From CAYWFP01 sp964457365 (GTDB taxonomy: Bacteria > Planctomycetota > SZUA-567): a DNA stretch of 64,000 nucleotides. The notes beneath the pieces were generated by a model. That model was not told the origin of the DNA, made no database searches, and saw nothing but the letters and a program-made list of their open reading frames with translations. Below, one piece after another: positions 1 to 9,227 of this stretch. The stretch is taken from contig CAYWFP010000008.1 of assembly GCA_964457365.1 (NCBI GenBank), positions 1-64,000 on the forward strand. The letters run 5' to 3'. Position 1 is the first letter of the stretch. Every line of letters begins with the position of its first letter. The position numbers were made by a program, and so were the translations under genes.

Positions 1-616
1 TGCAGTAGAGGAACCAGACGCCGTGGCGCTGGCAGAGCGCGCCGAAGATCGTTTCGCGGCTGGCGTGCTTGCCGCGACGGAAGGGACTGGCCGAGAGGCA
101 GGCCACCACCCGCGCGCCGCCGGCGGCCAGGTCCCGCGCGGGGCCGTCCTCCTCCCACGCGTCCTCGCAGATCACCACGCCCAGACGCTCCGAACCCGTC
201 TGCAGCAGCAGCGCCTCGGCGCCGGGGGTGAAATAGCGCTTCTCGTCGAAGACGGCGTAGTTGGGGAGCAGGATCTTGCGGTAGCTCGCCAGCACCCGCC
301 CCTCGTCGACGACGGCGGCGGTGTTGTAGCGCCCGCCCTCCTCCGCGCTCTCGCGCGGATAGCGCGCGGGGCAACCGATCAGCGCGGCGCCGGGAAGCCG
401 CGGCGCGAGTTCGCGAAACGCGTTCTCGCAGGCGGCGAGAAAGCCGGGCTTGTGCAGCAGATCCTCCGGCGGATAGCCCGCCAGCGTCAATTCGGGATAG
501 ATCACCAGGTCGGCGCCGGCGTCGACGGCCTCGCGCTGCGCCCGCAGGATCTTCGCGGCGTTGCCGTCCAGGTCGCCGACGGTGGCGTTGATCTGGGCCA
601 GGGCGTAGCGGGTCAT
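1..616 (-). CDS. nadE: glutamine-dependent NAD+ synthetase, 5' part (runs off the window)
   Basis: Reverse-strand translation from the ATG at 616 begins MTRYALAQINATVGDLDGNA and continues with the nitrilase-fold signature VIYPELTLAGYPPEDLL, which is typical of the N-terminal glutaminase domain of bacterial NadE. This domain releases ammonia from glutamine, and the synthetase domain then uses it to amidate deaminated NAD in the cytoplasm. About 205 codons are visible, covering the glutaminase Glu (YPEL) and the later VVICEDAWEEDGP segment, where the catalytic Cys would normally be expected a little further on. The synthetase half lies outside the window. An AGAAAGG ribosome site precedes the ATG. 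A simple nitrilase-family amidohydrolase is the alternative, but the GYPPEDLLHKPGF stretch strongly favours NadE. Confidence 0.85.
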   Translation of the reverse strand, partial: MTRYALAQINATVGDLDGNAAKILRAQREAVDAGADLVIYPELTLAGYPPEDLLHKPGFLAACENAFRELAPRLPGAALIGCPARYPRESAEEGGRYNTAAVVDEGRVLASYRKILLPNYAVFDEKRYFTPGAEALLLQTGSERLGVVICEDAWEEDGPARDLAAGGARVVACLSASPFRRGKHASRETIFGALCQRHGVWFLYC

Positions 617-649
617 GACAGCCTTTCTCTTCAAGACGCGGGAAATTCA

Positions 650-677
650 AGCATAACCGCGGCGGCAAACGGCGCAA
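650..677 (-). promoter_or_regulatory. sigma70-type promoter for nadE
   Basis: On the minus strand TTGCGC (677-672) is followed after 16 bases by TATGCT (655-650), about 34 bases before the nadE ATG. The match is by eye. Confidence 0.5.
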
Positions 678-690
678 GGGGCCCGCGGTC

Positions 691-719
691 TTGATTTTTC
701 CGCGCCGGTTGCGGATAAT
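691..719 (+). promoter_or_regulatory. sigma70-type promoter for the FmdB-like gene
   Basis: TTGATT (691-696), a 17-base spacer and GATAAT (714-719) lie about 60 bases upstream of the ATG at 779. It is divergent to and just beyond the nadE promoter. Confidence 0.55.
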
Positions 720-778
720 CGCGCAATACCGGAGGCGCGGATCATGCCGCGGATCATCGACGTGCGCGAGGAACAGAG

Positions 779-1276
779 ATGCCGATCTACGAATTCTACT
801 GCCCCGACTGTCATGCGATCTACCAGTTCCTGAGCCGCTCGGTCAATACCCGGAAGCGGCCCGACTGCCCCAAGTGCGCGCGGCAGAGGCTCGCGCGCGA
901 GGTCTCGCTCTTCGCCATCACGGGCAAGGCCAAGGAGGAGGGCGATCCGGACGACCTGCCGATCGACGAGAGCCGGCTCGAGAGCGCGATGATGCAGCTC
1001 GAACAGGAGGCCGGCAACCTCGACGAGGACGACCCGCAGCAGGCCGCGCAACTCATGCGCCGCTTCGCCGATCTGTCGGGGATGCCCCTCGGCGGCCCCA
1101 TGGAGGAGGCGATCTCGCGGCTCGAGCAGGGCGAGGATCCCGACGCCATCGAGCAGGAGCTCGGCGACGACCTGGAGGCGGCGGACCTCTTCGGCCTGCA
1201 GTCGAAGAACGCGCTGCAGCACTTCAGACGCCTCGCCCGCGGCCCGCGGCGCGACCCGGAGCTGTACGACCTGTAG
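779..1276 (+). CDS. FmdB-family zinc-ribbon protein
   Basis: A 165-residue protein starting MPIYEFYCPDCHAIY, the classical opening of the FmdB/CxxC zinc-ribbon family. Two Cys pairs (YCPDC and DCPKC, within about residues 8-35) would bind one zinc. After the ribbon comes an acidic helical region of about 120 residues rich in Glu, Asp and Gln, longer than the tail of many family members. Members are often labelled putative regulatory proteins, but a biochemical role is not established. A GAGGA ribosome site lies upstream of the ATG. The frame stays open for 62 codons after the TAG stop. Confidence 0.75.
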   Translation: MPIYEFYCPDCHAIYQFLSRSVNTRKRPDCPKCARQRLAREVSLFAITGKAKEEGDPDDLPIDESRLESAMMQLEQEAGNLDEDDPQQAAQLMRRFADLSGMPLGGPMEEAISRLEQGEDPDAIEQELGDDLEAADLFGLQSKNALQHFRRLARGPRRDPELYDL

Positions 1277-1421
1277 TCGATCGCGAACGGGACAAGAGAA
1301 CCGCACATTACCGCCACGGTCGATTTCCCGCCACCACTGTCGGCGCGACTGCACCGCTTCCACATCACGCCCGTCGCGAGCATCTATCGCGTGTCCTTCA
1401 GCGACGACGAACAGGGGCAGG

Positions 1422-2429
1422 CTACCCCAGCAGTCCGCTGCGGAACATCTTGCTCTCGTTCTTGAGATCCTGCAGCACTTCGGCCTCGAGGTGGCGCTCG
1501 GGCGCGAACCGGGCGTGGATCTCCTGCTTGAAGCGGTCGATCTCCTCCTCGATGCGGGCGAGCGACTCCTCGTCGAGGTAGTTGGCCATCTCGCGGGTCA
1601 TGATCAGCGCCTCCGCGAGGTGTTCGAGATACGCCTTCTGCTTCTCGTGCAGCTTCTTAATCGCCTCGCGCGCCTCGACGAGGATGGCGGTCAGCTCCTT
1701 GCGAACGAGCTGCTCGGTGTGCTTGAGCACCGCCTTCATCTGCGGCACGTCGCGTTTCTTCTTGGTCAGCTCCTCGCGCGGCTGGAACTTCTTCTCCTCG
1801 GCCAGGGTGCCGTCGTTGACGTTGGCGAGCTGCTCCGGCGGGAAGACCTCGCCAAAGAGGTCCAGCCGCTGTTCTTTCAGCTTTTCGATACTCGTCCGCA
1901 GCTTCTCCATGTGCGCGGCGGCATGCCCCTTCATCGCCCCCTCCGGCTCGTCGCGCAGGAGCTCGCGCAAGAGCGCGATCTGCAGCCCCGCGTACATGTT
2001 GAACGCGTCGGTCATGACCTTGTAGCGCAGTTCCACCAGTTTCTTGTTCGTCACCACCTTGTCCGCGAGGGGAAAGAAATTCGGCTTCTTGATCTCGATC
2101 TGCTCCAGCGGCGTCGCCGCCACCGCGGACCTGATCTCCATGGGCAGGTTGCCGTCGACGCGGTCGTAGGGGAAGAGGTTGCGCATGATCTTGCGCAGCT
2201 TGGTTTCGGCGGCCTTGGGATACTCGGGGTTGACGGTCTTGAGCAGTTCCTTGGCCACGGTCACGCGCGTGGCGTAGTGGTAGGGGCTGGGCTGCCGGCG
2301 CAGCTCGAAGATCAGGTCGGTCAACCAGTCCATGAAATAGGAGTGCCGTCCGACATACGGCGCGGCGAACTGGCGCTGTTTCTCGAAGGGGATCTCGGCT
2401 TCGAAAGATAGACTGTCTTCACGCGACAT
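1422..2429 (-). CDS. helical/coiled-coil protein of unknown function
   Basis: About 335 residues, cytoplasmic in character: no signal peptide and no membrane segment. I do not recognise the family. The N-terminal third (after MSREDSLSFEAEIPF) contains aromatic-rich segments such as FMDWLTDLIFELRRQPSPYHY. The C-terminal half is dominated by Lys/Glu-rich heptad-like helices (for example MKAVLKHTEQLVRKELTAIL and LARIEEEIDRFKQEIHARF) that should form coiled coil. I chose the ATG at 2429 because GGGGACGAG sits just upstream; a TTG 12 codons further upstream (2465) is also open. It is convergent with the FmdB gene. Confidence 0.65.
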   Translation of the reverse strand: MSREDSLSFEAEIPFEKQRQFAAPYVGRHSYFMDWLTDLIFELRRQPSPYHYATRVTVAKELLKTVNPEYPKAAETKLRKIMRNLFPYDRVDGNLPMEIRSAVAATPLEQIEIKKPNFFPLADKVVTNKKLVELRYKVMTDAFNMYAGLQIALLRELLRDEPEGAMKGHAAAHMEKLRTSIEKLKEQRLDLFGEVFPPEQLANVNDGTLAEEKKFQPREELTKKKRDVPQMKAVLKHTEQLVRKELTAILVEAREAIKKLHEKQKAYLEHLAEALIMTREMANYLDEESLARIEEEIDRFKQEIHARFAPERHLEAEVLQDLKNESKMFRSGLLG

Positions 2430-2473
2430 GCCACTCGTCCCCGACAATGCCCCCTGGCGCGACAACTACAAGC

Positions 2474-2502
2474 GGCGTACCACCTCCGGGCGTTTCTGTC
2501 AA
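2474..2502 (-). promoter_or_regulatory. promoter candidate for the coiled-coil gene
   Basis: On the minus strand TTGACA (2502-2497) is followed after 17 bases by TACGCC (2479-2474). The -35 element is perfect and the -10 is weak. The rest of the gap 2430-2661 shows no convincing gene. Confidence 0.45.
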
Positions 2503-2661
2503 AGCAGAGATTTGTTACGCCGTTTTCGGGCGCCCGCGCGGTCGCATCCGCCTGCGGCAGCACGGGTTCGGACGAGGCGACCGGGCGATTCGTTTCCCGC
2601 ATGCCCCGTTATGAGGCAATTGCGCAAGCCGCGCTGTCCGATTCCGGCACAACGGGGAGGT

Positions 2662-4638
2662 CTATTCGAAAGGAGCGAACCGGTCGTTTCGACCCGCCGT
2701 ATTCGCGCGCTCCTCGACGATCTCGACGCCGTCGTCGTCCGCGCCATCGAAGAGACGCGAGAAGAACGACTTCTTCTTCAACGGCGGCACCACGTCGTCG
2801 CGGCCCGGGTCGGCATAAGCGAAACGGCCGTAGTTCGGATCGGCGTACCGCTCGCGGTGCCCGTGCCATCCCTCGAAGGCGCTCTCGTCGTAGCGCGGCT
2901 GCGGATAGGAAGGCTTTACCGGATCGGGCTCGCCGATGCCGACTTCCTTCGGCGAGGGACCGCGCGGGGTGGTGGCCGGATTCGGCAGGTCCGACCGCTT
3001 GCGGAACCGGCCGTAGTCGCCGGCGGCACCGCTGCCCGGGCGCAGGGACCGTCCGAGCGACTCGCCCGTCGTCGGCGCGGTCAGCCGCGGCCGCGGGGCC
3101 ACGCCGCGTTCGAGCTCGTTCAACTGCTCGAGGTAGGCCCGGGCCCAGCGTTGCCAGGTCTCGAGTTGCACCTTGAGCTCGGTGTGTTTCTCGTAGATCA
3201 GGCGCGTGCGCGTCTCCGCGTCGGTACCCTTGTCCAGAATGACGTTGTCCAGATTCGGCGTCGGCGTGTGGAGCTCGAGCACCTTGGTCCAGTACTGCCG
3301 CGCGCCGACGGGGTCCTGGTTGGCGAAGTAGCAGAGTTCCCCGAGGCGGAAGTAGGTCGCGGCGCGCTCGGCGAGCTTGCCCTGCCGGGTGGCGTACTCG
3401 ATGGCCATGCCGTAGCACTTGATGGCGAAGTGGACCGCGTCGTGCGCGCGGGCGAGGGCCTCGTTGCCGCTGCCGGGATCCTGCAGGATCGAGAGGCCAT
3501 GCGCCTGATAGATCTCGCCGCGGTTGTGGACGTACTCCGGGTCGCGCGGGACGATCTTCAGGGCGCGGATGACGCAACTGTCGGCCTTGGCGTAGGCGCC
3601 GAGCTGCTTGTAGACCAGCGACATGTCGCTCCAGGCCTCGTCGTAGTTCTCGTCCTGGTCGACGGCGGTGCGATAGTAGCGCAGCGAATCCTTCAGCCGG
3701 CCCTGGCGGACGAGGTTGCCGGCCATGATGTAGGCGATGTAGGCGCTGCGGGCGTTGCTCTGGCCCGCGCGCTTTCCGGCGAGACCGGGGCTGTTGGCGT
3801 CGAGTTCGGGAAAGCGCGTCCCGGGACGCGGATCCTTCTCGCCGTCGGCCTGTTTCGGCTCGTCCTTCAACGGGACGACGTCCGGCGTTTCGGGCTCGGG
3901 GTCGGGCTTCTCCATCTCCTCGGACTCGTCGGCGATGGGGCCGTCGACCTCGGGCGGGACGAAGCCGGCGTCGGCGGGGGGCATGACCTTCAGCGGCGCG
4001 CGGGAGCTGTCGCCGGCGACGTTGCCGGCGCGGTCTTCGGCCTCGGCGCGCAGCAATACCGGCCGGCGCAGCGTCTCGGGCACGGTCCAGACGTAGACCC
4101 CGGCCGGGCGCTGACGGATGGCGATGTCCTCCCACGTCCGGCCCCCGTCGCGCGAGAACCTCAGCGTCACCGGCCGCGCGGCGAAATGTTCGTCCATGGC
4201 CGACCACTCGATGCGGGCGGCTTGACCCGCGCGCAGGACGACATGCTCGCGCGGCGCGTCGAGCTGGACGACGGGCGGGCGGGTGTCGGCTATGATCCGG
4301 AACTGCGGCGGGTCTTTCCTCGTCGGCGCCTCGGCCTTGCCGGCGGCGTCGCCCCCGCGCGAGAGGAAGTAGTAGATCCCGTCCTCGGGGACGCTGACGG
4401 TGCGAAAGAACTGCGGCACGCCATCGGCGTCGGGCTGCGGCTCGCACGGCCCGTCGAACACCCAGCCGTTGGCGGGAAACCGCGTCATGTACAGATCCGC
4501 GGTCCTGGCGTCGTGGTCGGCCGGCGTCTGCGGCCGGACGCGGAGGCGGAAGGAGCGGCTGGGCACCACCCGCTCCTTGATCTCCCCGCCGCGCGCGGCG
4601 AGGCAGGTGGCGAAAACGATCAGCACGGCGATGCGCAT
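2662..4638 (-). CDS. secreted/periplasmic TPR-repeat protein
   Basis: About 658 residues. The start at 4638 gives a signal peptide (MRIAVLIVFATCLAARGG) and is preceded by GGGAGGA, so I prefer it to an open upstream start. Residues about 20-230 form beta-rich segments, including a sialidase-repeat-like stretch (LRFSRDGGRTWEDI) and an Ig-like part (LRAEAEDRAGNVAGD). An acidic Pro/Glu linker follows. TPR-type helix pairs occupy about 300-480 (for example AYIMAGNLVRQGRLKDSLRYY and YKQLGAYAKADSCVIRALKI). The last 150 residues are low-complexity, Pro/Arg/Tyr-rich, and end in a KKKSFFSRLF patch. It is probably a periplasmic scaffold. No catalytic motif was seen, and partners are unknown. Confidence 0.65.
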   Translation of the reverse strand: MRIAVLIVFATCLAARGGEIKERVVPSRSFRLRVRPQTPADHDARTADLYMTRFPANGWVFDGPCEPQPDADGVPQFFRTVSVPEDGIYYFLSRGGDAAGKAEAPTRKDPPQFRIIADTRPPVVQLDAPREHVVLRAGQAARIEWSAMDEHFAARPVTLRFSRDGGRTWEDIAIRQRPAGVYVWTVPETLRRPVLLRAEAEDRAGNVAGDSSRAPLKVMPPADAGFVPPEVDGPIADESEEMEKPDPEPETPDVVPLKDEPKQADGEKDPRPGTRFPELDANSPGLAGKRAGQSNARSAYIAYIMAGNLVRQGRLKDSLRYYRTAVDQDENYDEAWSDMSLVYKQLGAYAKADSCVIRALKIVPRDPEYVHNRGEIYQAHGLSILQDPGSGNEALARAHDAVHFAIKCYGMAIEYATRQGKLAERAATYFRLGELCYFANQDPVGARQYWTKVLELHTPTPNLDNVILDKGTDAETRTRLIYEKHTELKVQLETWQRWARAYLEQLNELERGVAPRPRLTAPTTGESLGRSLRPGSGAAGDYGRFRKRSDLPNPATTPRGPSPKEVGIGEPDPVKPSYPQPRYDESAFEGWHGHRERYADPNYGRFAYADPGRDDVVPPLKKKSFFSRLFDGADDDGVEIVEERANTAGRNDRFAPFE

Positions 4639-4749
4639 GCGCAAGAGCGGTCCTCCCGGTCGCGGTTGTCGAGCGCGAAACGTCACGACTTATCCGGGTT
4701 ATCGGTCATTGGCCGGATTTCGCCCAGCGAAAGTGCGGCTTCGCCGGCC

Positions 4750-4777
4750 TTGCAATTTTCTCCGCTTGGCCTATGAT
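4750..4777 (+). promoter_or_regulatory. sigma70-type promoter for hisS
   Basis: TTGCAA (4750-4755), 16 bases, then TATGAT (4772-4777). An in-frame ATG at 4773 lies inside the -10 box, so it cannot be the start codon of this transcript; this supports the TTG start at 4857. Confidence 0.6.
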
Positions 4778-4856
4778 CGAGTCGAAGCGAGCGCGACCGG
4801 GGCACCGAAGGCTGCAACGGCATGCGATTATCTGCTTGAGAAGCAAGGAGTTACAG

Positions 4857-6131
4857 TTGAGTCAGAAGCTCCTCCGCGCGATCGAAGGCACGCGCGATTA
4901 CTTCGGCGAGGATGGCGCGCGTTTCGAGAAAGCCATGCGCGGTGCGGCGGAAATCTTTTCCCGCCACGGATACGCCCGGATCACCACGCCGATCTTCGAG
5001 GCGACCGAGCTCTTCGCCCGCTCCATCGGCGAGGCGACCGACATCGTCGAGAAGGAGATGTATACCTTCACCCCCGGCTCGGACACCATCACCCTCCGCC
5101 CGGAAGGCACCGCCGGCGTGGTGCGCGCCTACCTGCAGCACAACCTGCACAAGCAGGGCGGGCTCGAGAAGCTCTGGTACGCCGGGCCGATGTTCCGCCG
5201 CGAACGGCCGCAGAAGGGCCGGCAGCGGCAGTTCCACCAAGTCGGCGTGGAAGCCATCGGCAGCGCCGATCCGCTCCTGGACGCGGAGGTGGTGGCGATG
5301 GGGCCGGCCTACTACGAGGCGCTCGGCATCGCCGGCGTCGAGACGCGCCTCAACAGCATCGGCTGCCCCGAGGCCGAGTGCCGGCCGGCGTATCGCCAGC
5401 TGCTGCGCGAGGCGATCGAGCCGAAGCTCGGCAGCTACTGCAAGGTCTGCCAGAACCGCTTCCGGCGCAACATCCTGCGCATCCTCGACTGCAAGAACGA
5501 GAACTGCCGCGCGCTGGTGCGGGAGCTGCCGGCGAGCCACGACCACCTCTGCGGCGACTGCGCCGGCCACTTCGACGCGGTCAAGGAGGGCTTGGACGCG
5601 CACGGGGTGGCGTACCGGATCGACGCGACGCTGGTGCGCGGACTGGACTATTACGCCAAGACCGTCTTCGAGTATACCCACGACGCGCTGGGCGCGCAGG
5701 ACGCCATCGGCGGCGGCGGGCGGTACGACGGGCTGGCGGAGGAGCTCGGCGGCCCGGCGACGCCGGCGGTGGGCTTCGCCCTCGGCGTGGAACGGGCGAT
5801 CATCGCCATGGCCGCGCTGGAAACCTGCGCCTGCGTGGCGCCGCTGATGGTCTACGGCATCGGCCTGGGCGAGACCGGGCACCGCGCCATGGCCGGGCTG
5901 CTGGCGCGGCTGCGCGCGGGGGGGATCTCCGCGGACATGGACTTCGAGGACCGCAGCTTCAAGGCGCAGATGCGCGCGGCCAACCGCCGCGGCGCGCTGG
6001 TCTGCCTGATCCTCGGCGAGGACGAGCTGGCGCGCGGCGAGGTCACCGTCAAGGACATGCGCGAGGGCGGGCAGACGGCGACGCCGCTGGAGGACACGCT
6101 CGCGGCGGTGCGCAAGCTGTTGCGATTCTGA
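4857..6131 (+). CDS. hisS: histidyl-tRNA synthetase
   Basis: About 424 residues, the usual size for bacterial HisRS, which charges tRNA-His. Class II motif 1 lies near YARITTPIFEATELF, motif 2 is FRRERPQKGRQRQFHQ, and motif 3 is GGRYDGLAEELGGP followed by GFALGVERAI. The histidine-specific motif LVRGLDYYAKTVFEY is present, and the C-terminal anticodon-binding domain begins near MVYGIGLGETGHRAM. The start is TTG at 4857, placed 6 bases after AAGGAG. Upstream in-frame starts overlap the promoter and lack a ribosome site. Confidence 0.95.
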   Translation: MSQKLLRAIEGTRDYFGEDGARFEKAMRGAAEIFSRHGYARITTPIFEATELFARSIGEATDIVEKEMYTFTPGSDTITLRPEGTAGVVRAYLQHNLHKQGGLEKLWYAGPMFRRERPQKGRQRQFHQVGVEAIGSADPLLDAEVVAMGPAYYEALGIAGVETRLNSIGCPEAECRPAYRQLLREAIEPKLGSYCKVCQNRFRRNILRILDCKNENCRALVRELPASHDHLCGDCAGHFDAVKEGLDAHGVAYRIDATLVRGLDYYAKTVFEYTHDALGAQDAIGGGGRYDGLAEELGGPATPAVGFALGVERAIIAMAALETCACVAPLMVYGIGLGETGHRAMAGLLARLRAGGISADMDFEDRSFKAQMRAANRRGALVCLILGEDELARGEVTVKDMREGGQTATPLEDTLAAVRKLLRF

Positions 6132-6190
6132 CAGGCGCAAGCGCCGCGCATGGTGTATGCTGAACGGGAACCGCGAAGAGGAGAACGCGC

Positions 6191-7024
6191 ATGAAATGGC
6201 TCAAGCGAGTCGCGCTGCCGGTGGTGGTGGTCCTGCTGCTGGTCGCGGGGGCGGTCTTCTTCTGGATGCCGGGGCTGATCCGCTACGGCGTGGAAACGCG
6301 GCTGCCGGCGATGACCCGCACCGACGTCACGCTCGACGACGTCGACTTCTCCGTCCTCACCGGAAAAGCCGGCCTGCGCGGCCTGCAGATCGGCAATCCC
6401 GAAGGCTACAAGACGCCCTACGCCGTCAAGGTCGGGGAGGTCTCGGTCAAGCTCCAGCCGGCGACGCTCTTCGGCGAGGTGCTGGTGATCGACGAGATCC
6501 GTGTCGTCCGCGCGGACGTGATCTACGAATTCGGCGGCCCCGGCGGGGCGAACCTGCGCAAGATCAAGCAGAACATCGACGCCTACACCGGCCGCGGCAA
6601 GCGCGACGCCGAGCCCGCGACCGAACCCGTGCCGCCGCCGCCGGACAAGCAGCCCGTCCCCACCGACGAACCGGAGCCGATGGCGAAGAAGAAGCGGCGC
6701 AAGGTGGTGATCAAGCGTTTCGTCATGGAGCGCTGCTTCCTGCGCGGCGGCATCAGCCAGCTGAAGGGCGAGTCGGTCGCCGTGGCGCTGCCGGACTTCG
6801 AACTGACCGACATCGGCACCAAGGAGAAGGCCGTCACCGCCAAGGAGGCCGCCAGCCAGATCGCCGGGCAGATCCAGAAGAAGGCGCTGGTCACCTACGA
6901 CGCCAACGCCGCGCTCTTCGAACGCGTCAAGGACAAAGCCAAGGATGTCTACGACAAGGCCCGCGACAAGGCGAACGGGATCAAGGACAAGGCCAAGGAT
7001 ATCTTCAGGAACTTCATCGACTGA
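6191..7024 (+). CDS. AsmA-like membrane-anchored protein
   Basis: A 277-residue protein with an N-terminal membrane anchor (about residues 7-28, LPVVVVLLLVAGAVFFW). An AsmA/DUF748-like beta region follows, with the family-style phrase VDFSVLTGKAGLRGLQIGNPEGY. Next comes a Pro/Glu/Lys linker (about 140-175), and finally an amphipathic Lys/Asp/Ala-rich tail with LEA-like repeats (KDKAKDVYDKARDKANGIKDKAKD). AsmA-type proteins act at the inner membrane/periplasm and are linked to lipid transport; the role here is inferred. GAGGAG lies 7 bases before the ATG, and a strong terminator follows the stop. Confidence 0.65.
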   Translation: MKWLKRVALPVVVVLLLVAGAVFFWMPGLIRYGVETRLPAMTRTDVTLDDVDFSVLTGKAGLRGLQIGNPEGYKTPYAVKVGEVSVKLQPATLFGEVLVIDEIRVVRADVIYEFGGPGGANLRKIKQNIDAYTGRGKRDAEPATEPVPPPPDKQPVPTDEPEPMAKKKRRKVVIKRFVMERCFLRGGISQLKGESVAVALPDFELTDIGTKEKAVTAKEAASQIAGQIQKKALVTYDANAALFERVKDKAKDVYDKARDKANGIKDKAKDIFRNFID

Positions 7025-7047
7025 ATACACCCCGCTCCGATACGAAC

Positions 7048-7073
7048 GGCGCGGCCGGTCCGCGCCTTTTTTT
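7048..7073 (+). terminator. intrinsic terminator after the AsmA-like gene
   Basis: Perfect 7-bp stem GGCGCGG/CCGCGCC with a 5-base loop, followed by seven T residues (7067-7073). Confidence 0.85.
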
Positions 7074-7207
7074 CATGCAACTGTCCGCCAACCCGGATCG
7101 CAACGGGACAATCCGGATTAACGCAGAATTCATCTTTTTTTCTTAGTGCCGAATCGATAGAATGAAACAGGTTCTTACCTTGAACTCGTATCGAGCGGAG
7201 GGAAATC

Positions 7208-7366
7208 ATGGTTACGCGTTGGCTGCTGTTGATCCTGCTCGCCGTCGGCATGGCCGTCATCGCCGGCTGCCCCGGCGCCAAGCAGGAACGCTATAAGGAA
7301 ACACCGACCGAGGAAGCCCGGGGCGACGCCTGGGAGAAGATGATGGATCCCTCACAACCGAAGTAA
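7208..7366 (+). CDS. tiny lipoprotein
   Basis: A 52-residue ORF with GGAGGG upstream of the ATG. The N-terminus is a lipoprotein signal (VTRWLLLILLAVGMAVIAGC) whose lipobox-like AGC puts the lipidated Cys near residue 20, leaving about 33 mature, charged residues ending DPSQPK. It could be a small entericidin-like or Lpp-like lipoprotein, but I recognise no family. It is convergent with dsbD, 9 bases apart. A -10-like TAGAAT lies about 45 bases upstream without a clear -35. Confidence 0.6.
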   Translation: MVTRWLLLILLAVGMAVIAGCPGAKQERYKETPTEEARGDAWEKMMDPSQPK

Positions 7367-7375
7367 CCTCCGCGT

Positions 7376-9154
7376 TCACTTCCCGCGCGCGGGAAAGCGA
7401 TCCACGACCTCCGTCACGTCCGCGCGCGAGAGCAAGCCCGAGCGGACCTCTGCCGCCTCCCGCCTTCCGCCCGGCACGAAGACCGTAAACGGCAACGCCT
7501 CGCCGCCGAAGCCGCGCATCACTTCGCGCAGGCGATCGGTGCGCGCATCGGCAAGCGTCAGATCGGCCTCGAGCAGGACGGTATCCCGCGCCCGCAGCCG
7601 CGCGAGAATCTCTTCGTCGCGGAAGATGCGATAGTCGTTCACCTTGCAGTTGGAACACCAGTCGGCGTGAAACTTGAGCACCACGTTGCGCTCCGCGGCC
7701 AGCGCCTGCGCGAAGCGGTCGGCCGCGTAGGGCTGCCACTCGCCCCTGGGCGCCATCCATGCCGGCAACACGCGGAACGAGAAGCCCGCGCCCAGCGCGA
7801 CCACCAGCGCCGCCAGCAGGAAGACCCGCGCGCGCACGGCCGGGCGCGCGGCCGGCGAAGCGAAGCGGCCCCAGAGCCAGCAGCCAAGCGCCACGGAGGT
7901 GAGGAAGAAGACGGTGGCGAAGAAGAGCTTGCCGTCGCGGTGGAGCGGGTACATCAGGTACACGACCGTCAGCATCAGCACGAAGCCCATCGCCTGCTTG
8001 AAGGTCTGCATCCACGCGCCGGGCCTGGGCACGCGCTCGAGCCACGCCGGCCGCGCGGTCAGCAGCAGGTACGGCGAGGCCATGCCCAACCCCATGACCA
8101 GGAAGACCAGCAGCGTCACCGTCGCCGGCTGGCGCGCCGCCCAGACCAGCGCCGTTCCCAGAAACGGTCCCGCGCACGGCGTGGCCAGCAGCGTCGCCAG
8201 CGCGCCCATGAAGAAATTGTAGCCCAAGCCCCCGCCGCCGCCGGTCCGGCTGAATCCGACGGGGACGGCGATCTCGAAGACGCCCAGGAGCGAGAGCGCC
8301 AGCGCAAAGACCACCGCGACCATGATGACGAGAAACGCCCGGCTGGAAAATTGCTCGCCCCAGCCGAGATTCGCCGCCACCGCCAGCACGCCCAGCCCCA
8401 GGAAGACCGCGACGATGCCCGCGCTCATCGCCAGCCCCAGAACCACCGCGCGGCGGTTGTCCTGCCCGGTCTGCTCGAGAAGGCCGAGCACGCGGATGGA
8501 GACGACCGGCAGGACGCAGGGCATGACGTTCAGCAGCAACCCGGCCAGAAAGGCCAAGAGCAGATACCGCGGGAGGCCGCGCAGGCGACCGGCCGGCACG
8601 GCTAGGTCGGGCGCGGGCGTCTTCTCCGTCGCCGCGGAATCCGGAGGAAACGCCGCGAAGAGCGCATCCTCGCCCTCCCGGCCGCTCAACGGCACGCGCA
8701 GCGTCCGCCGATACGGCACGCAGAGCATGTTCTCGCCGCAGGTCAGGCCGTCGATGGTGACGGCGATCGCTTCCGCCTCGGAGCGCACGACCCGGCCGGA
8801 AGCGTAGAGTACGATCCGCCCCTCGTGGGCGTGGATCCAGGTATCGCCGCCGCCGGGGGTGACGCCGGGCTGCGCGAGCCTGAACGGCCGCGGCCAGCGC
8901 ACCGGAGCCCACTCCGCCGCGTCGCCGAAGGTGACGACGGTGGGCTTGCCCACCGCGTCGGGCGACCCGAGTTCGGCGTGGTAGAGCTTCCAGCCCTTCG
9001 CGATCTCGATCACCAGCGCCAGGCGGAGACGGTCTCCCTCGCGGCGGAGAAACCCTTTCGCCCGCGCATGCGCCTCGCCGGCCTGCGCCAGGGAGGCGTG
9101 GGCGAGAAGAATGGCCACAAGCCAGATCGCCGGGGGCAGCCCGAATCGCTTCAT
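7376..9154 (-). CDS. dsbD: thiol:disulfide interchange protein DsbD
   Basis: About 592 residues with the three-part DsbD plan. A signal peptide is followed by a periplasmic alpha domain (TCGENMLCVPYRR, redox Cys pair). Eight hydrophobic segments form the CcdA-like core, with MPCVLPVVSIR and TPCAGPFLG holding the membrane Cys residues. A C-terminal thioredoxin domain carries FHADWCSNCKVND (CSNC active site). It passes electrons from cytoplasmic thioredoxin to periplasmic disulfide-exchange and cytochrome-maturation partners. The start at 9154 gives the signal peptide and follows GGGAAAGG; a longer frame upstream is not needed. Confidence 0.9.
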   Translation of the reverse strand: MKRFGLPPAIWLVAILLAHASLAQAGEAHARAKGFLRREGDRLRLALVIEIAKGWKLYHAELGSPDAVGKPTVVTFGDAAEWAPVRWPRPFRLAQPGVTPGGGDTWIHAHEGRIVLYASGRVVRSEAEAIAVTIDGLTCGENMLCVPYRRTLRVPLSGREGEDALFAAFPPDSAATEKTPAPDLAVPAGRLRGLPRYLLLAFLAGLLLNVMPCVLPVVSIRVLGLLEQTGQDNRRAVVLGLAMSAGIVAVFLGLGVLAVAANLGWGEQFSSRAFLVIMVAVVFALALSLLGVFEIAVPVGFSRTGGGGGLGYNFFMGALATLLATPCAGPFLGTALVWAARQPATVTLLVFLVMGLGMASPYLLLTARPAWLERVPRPGAWMQTFKQAMGFVLMLTVVYLMYPLHRDGKLFFATVFFLTSVALGCWLWGRFASPAARPAVRARVFLLAALVVALGAGFSFRVLPAWMAPRGEWQPYAADRFAQALAAERNVVLKFHADWCSNCKVNDYRIFRDEEILARLRARDTVLLEADLTLADARTDRLREVMRGFGGEALPFTVFVPGGRREAAEVRSGLLSRADVTEVVDRFPARGK

Positions 9155-9227
9155 CGCGAACACCTTTCCCGCATCGAACCCCTCCCAGGCAGCGCCACGC
9201 AACTATATCATGCCTTGCCAGCAGGCA

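Noticed and set aside
1277..1465. The reading frame of the FmdB-like gene stays open after its TAG for 62 codons (for example LHRFHITPVASIYRVSFSD)
   Set aside because: The text looks protein-like in the middle, but it has no start codon or ribosome site and its end overlaps the convergent gene; probably chance or an old remnant.
2428..4776. Long plus-strand frame opposite the TPR gene
   Set aside because: The minus strand gives a signal peptide, TPR repeats and a ribosome site; the plus frame gives an Arg/Val-rich sequence without motifs.
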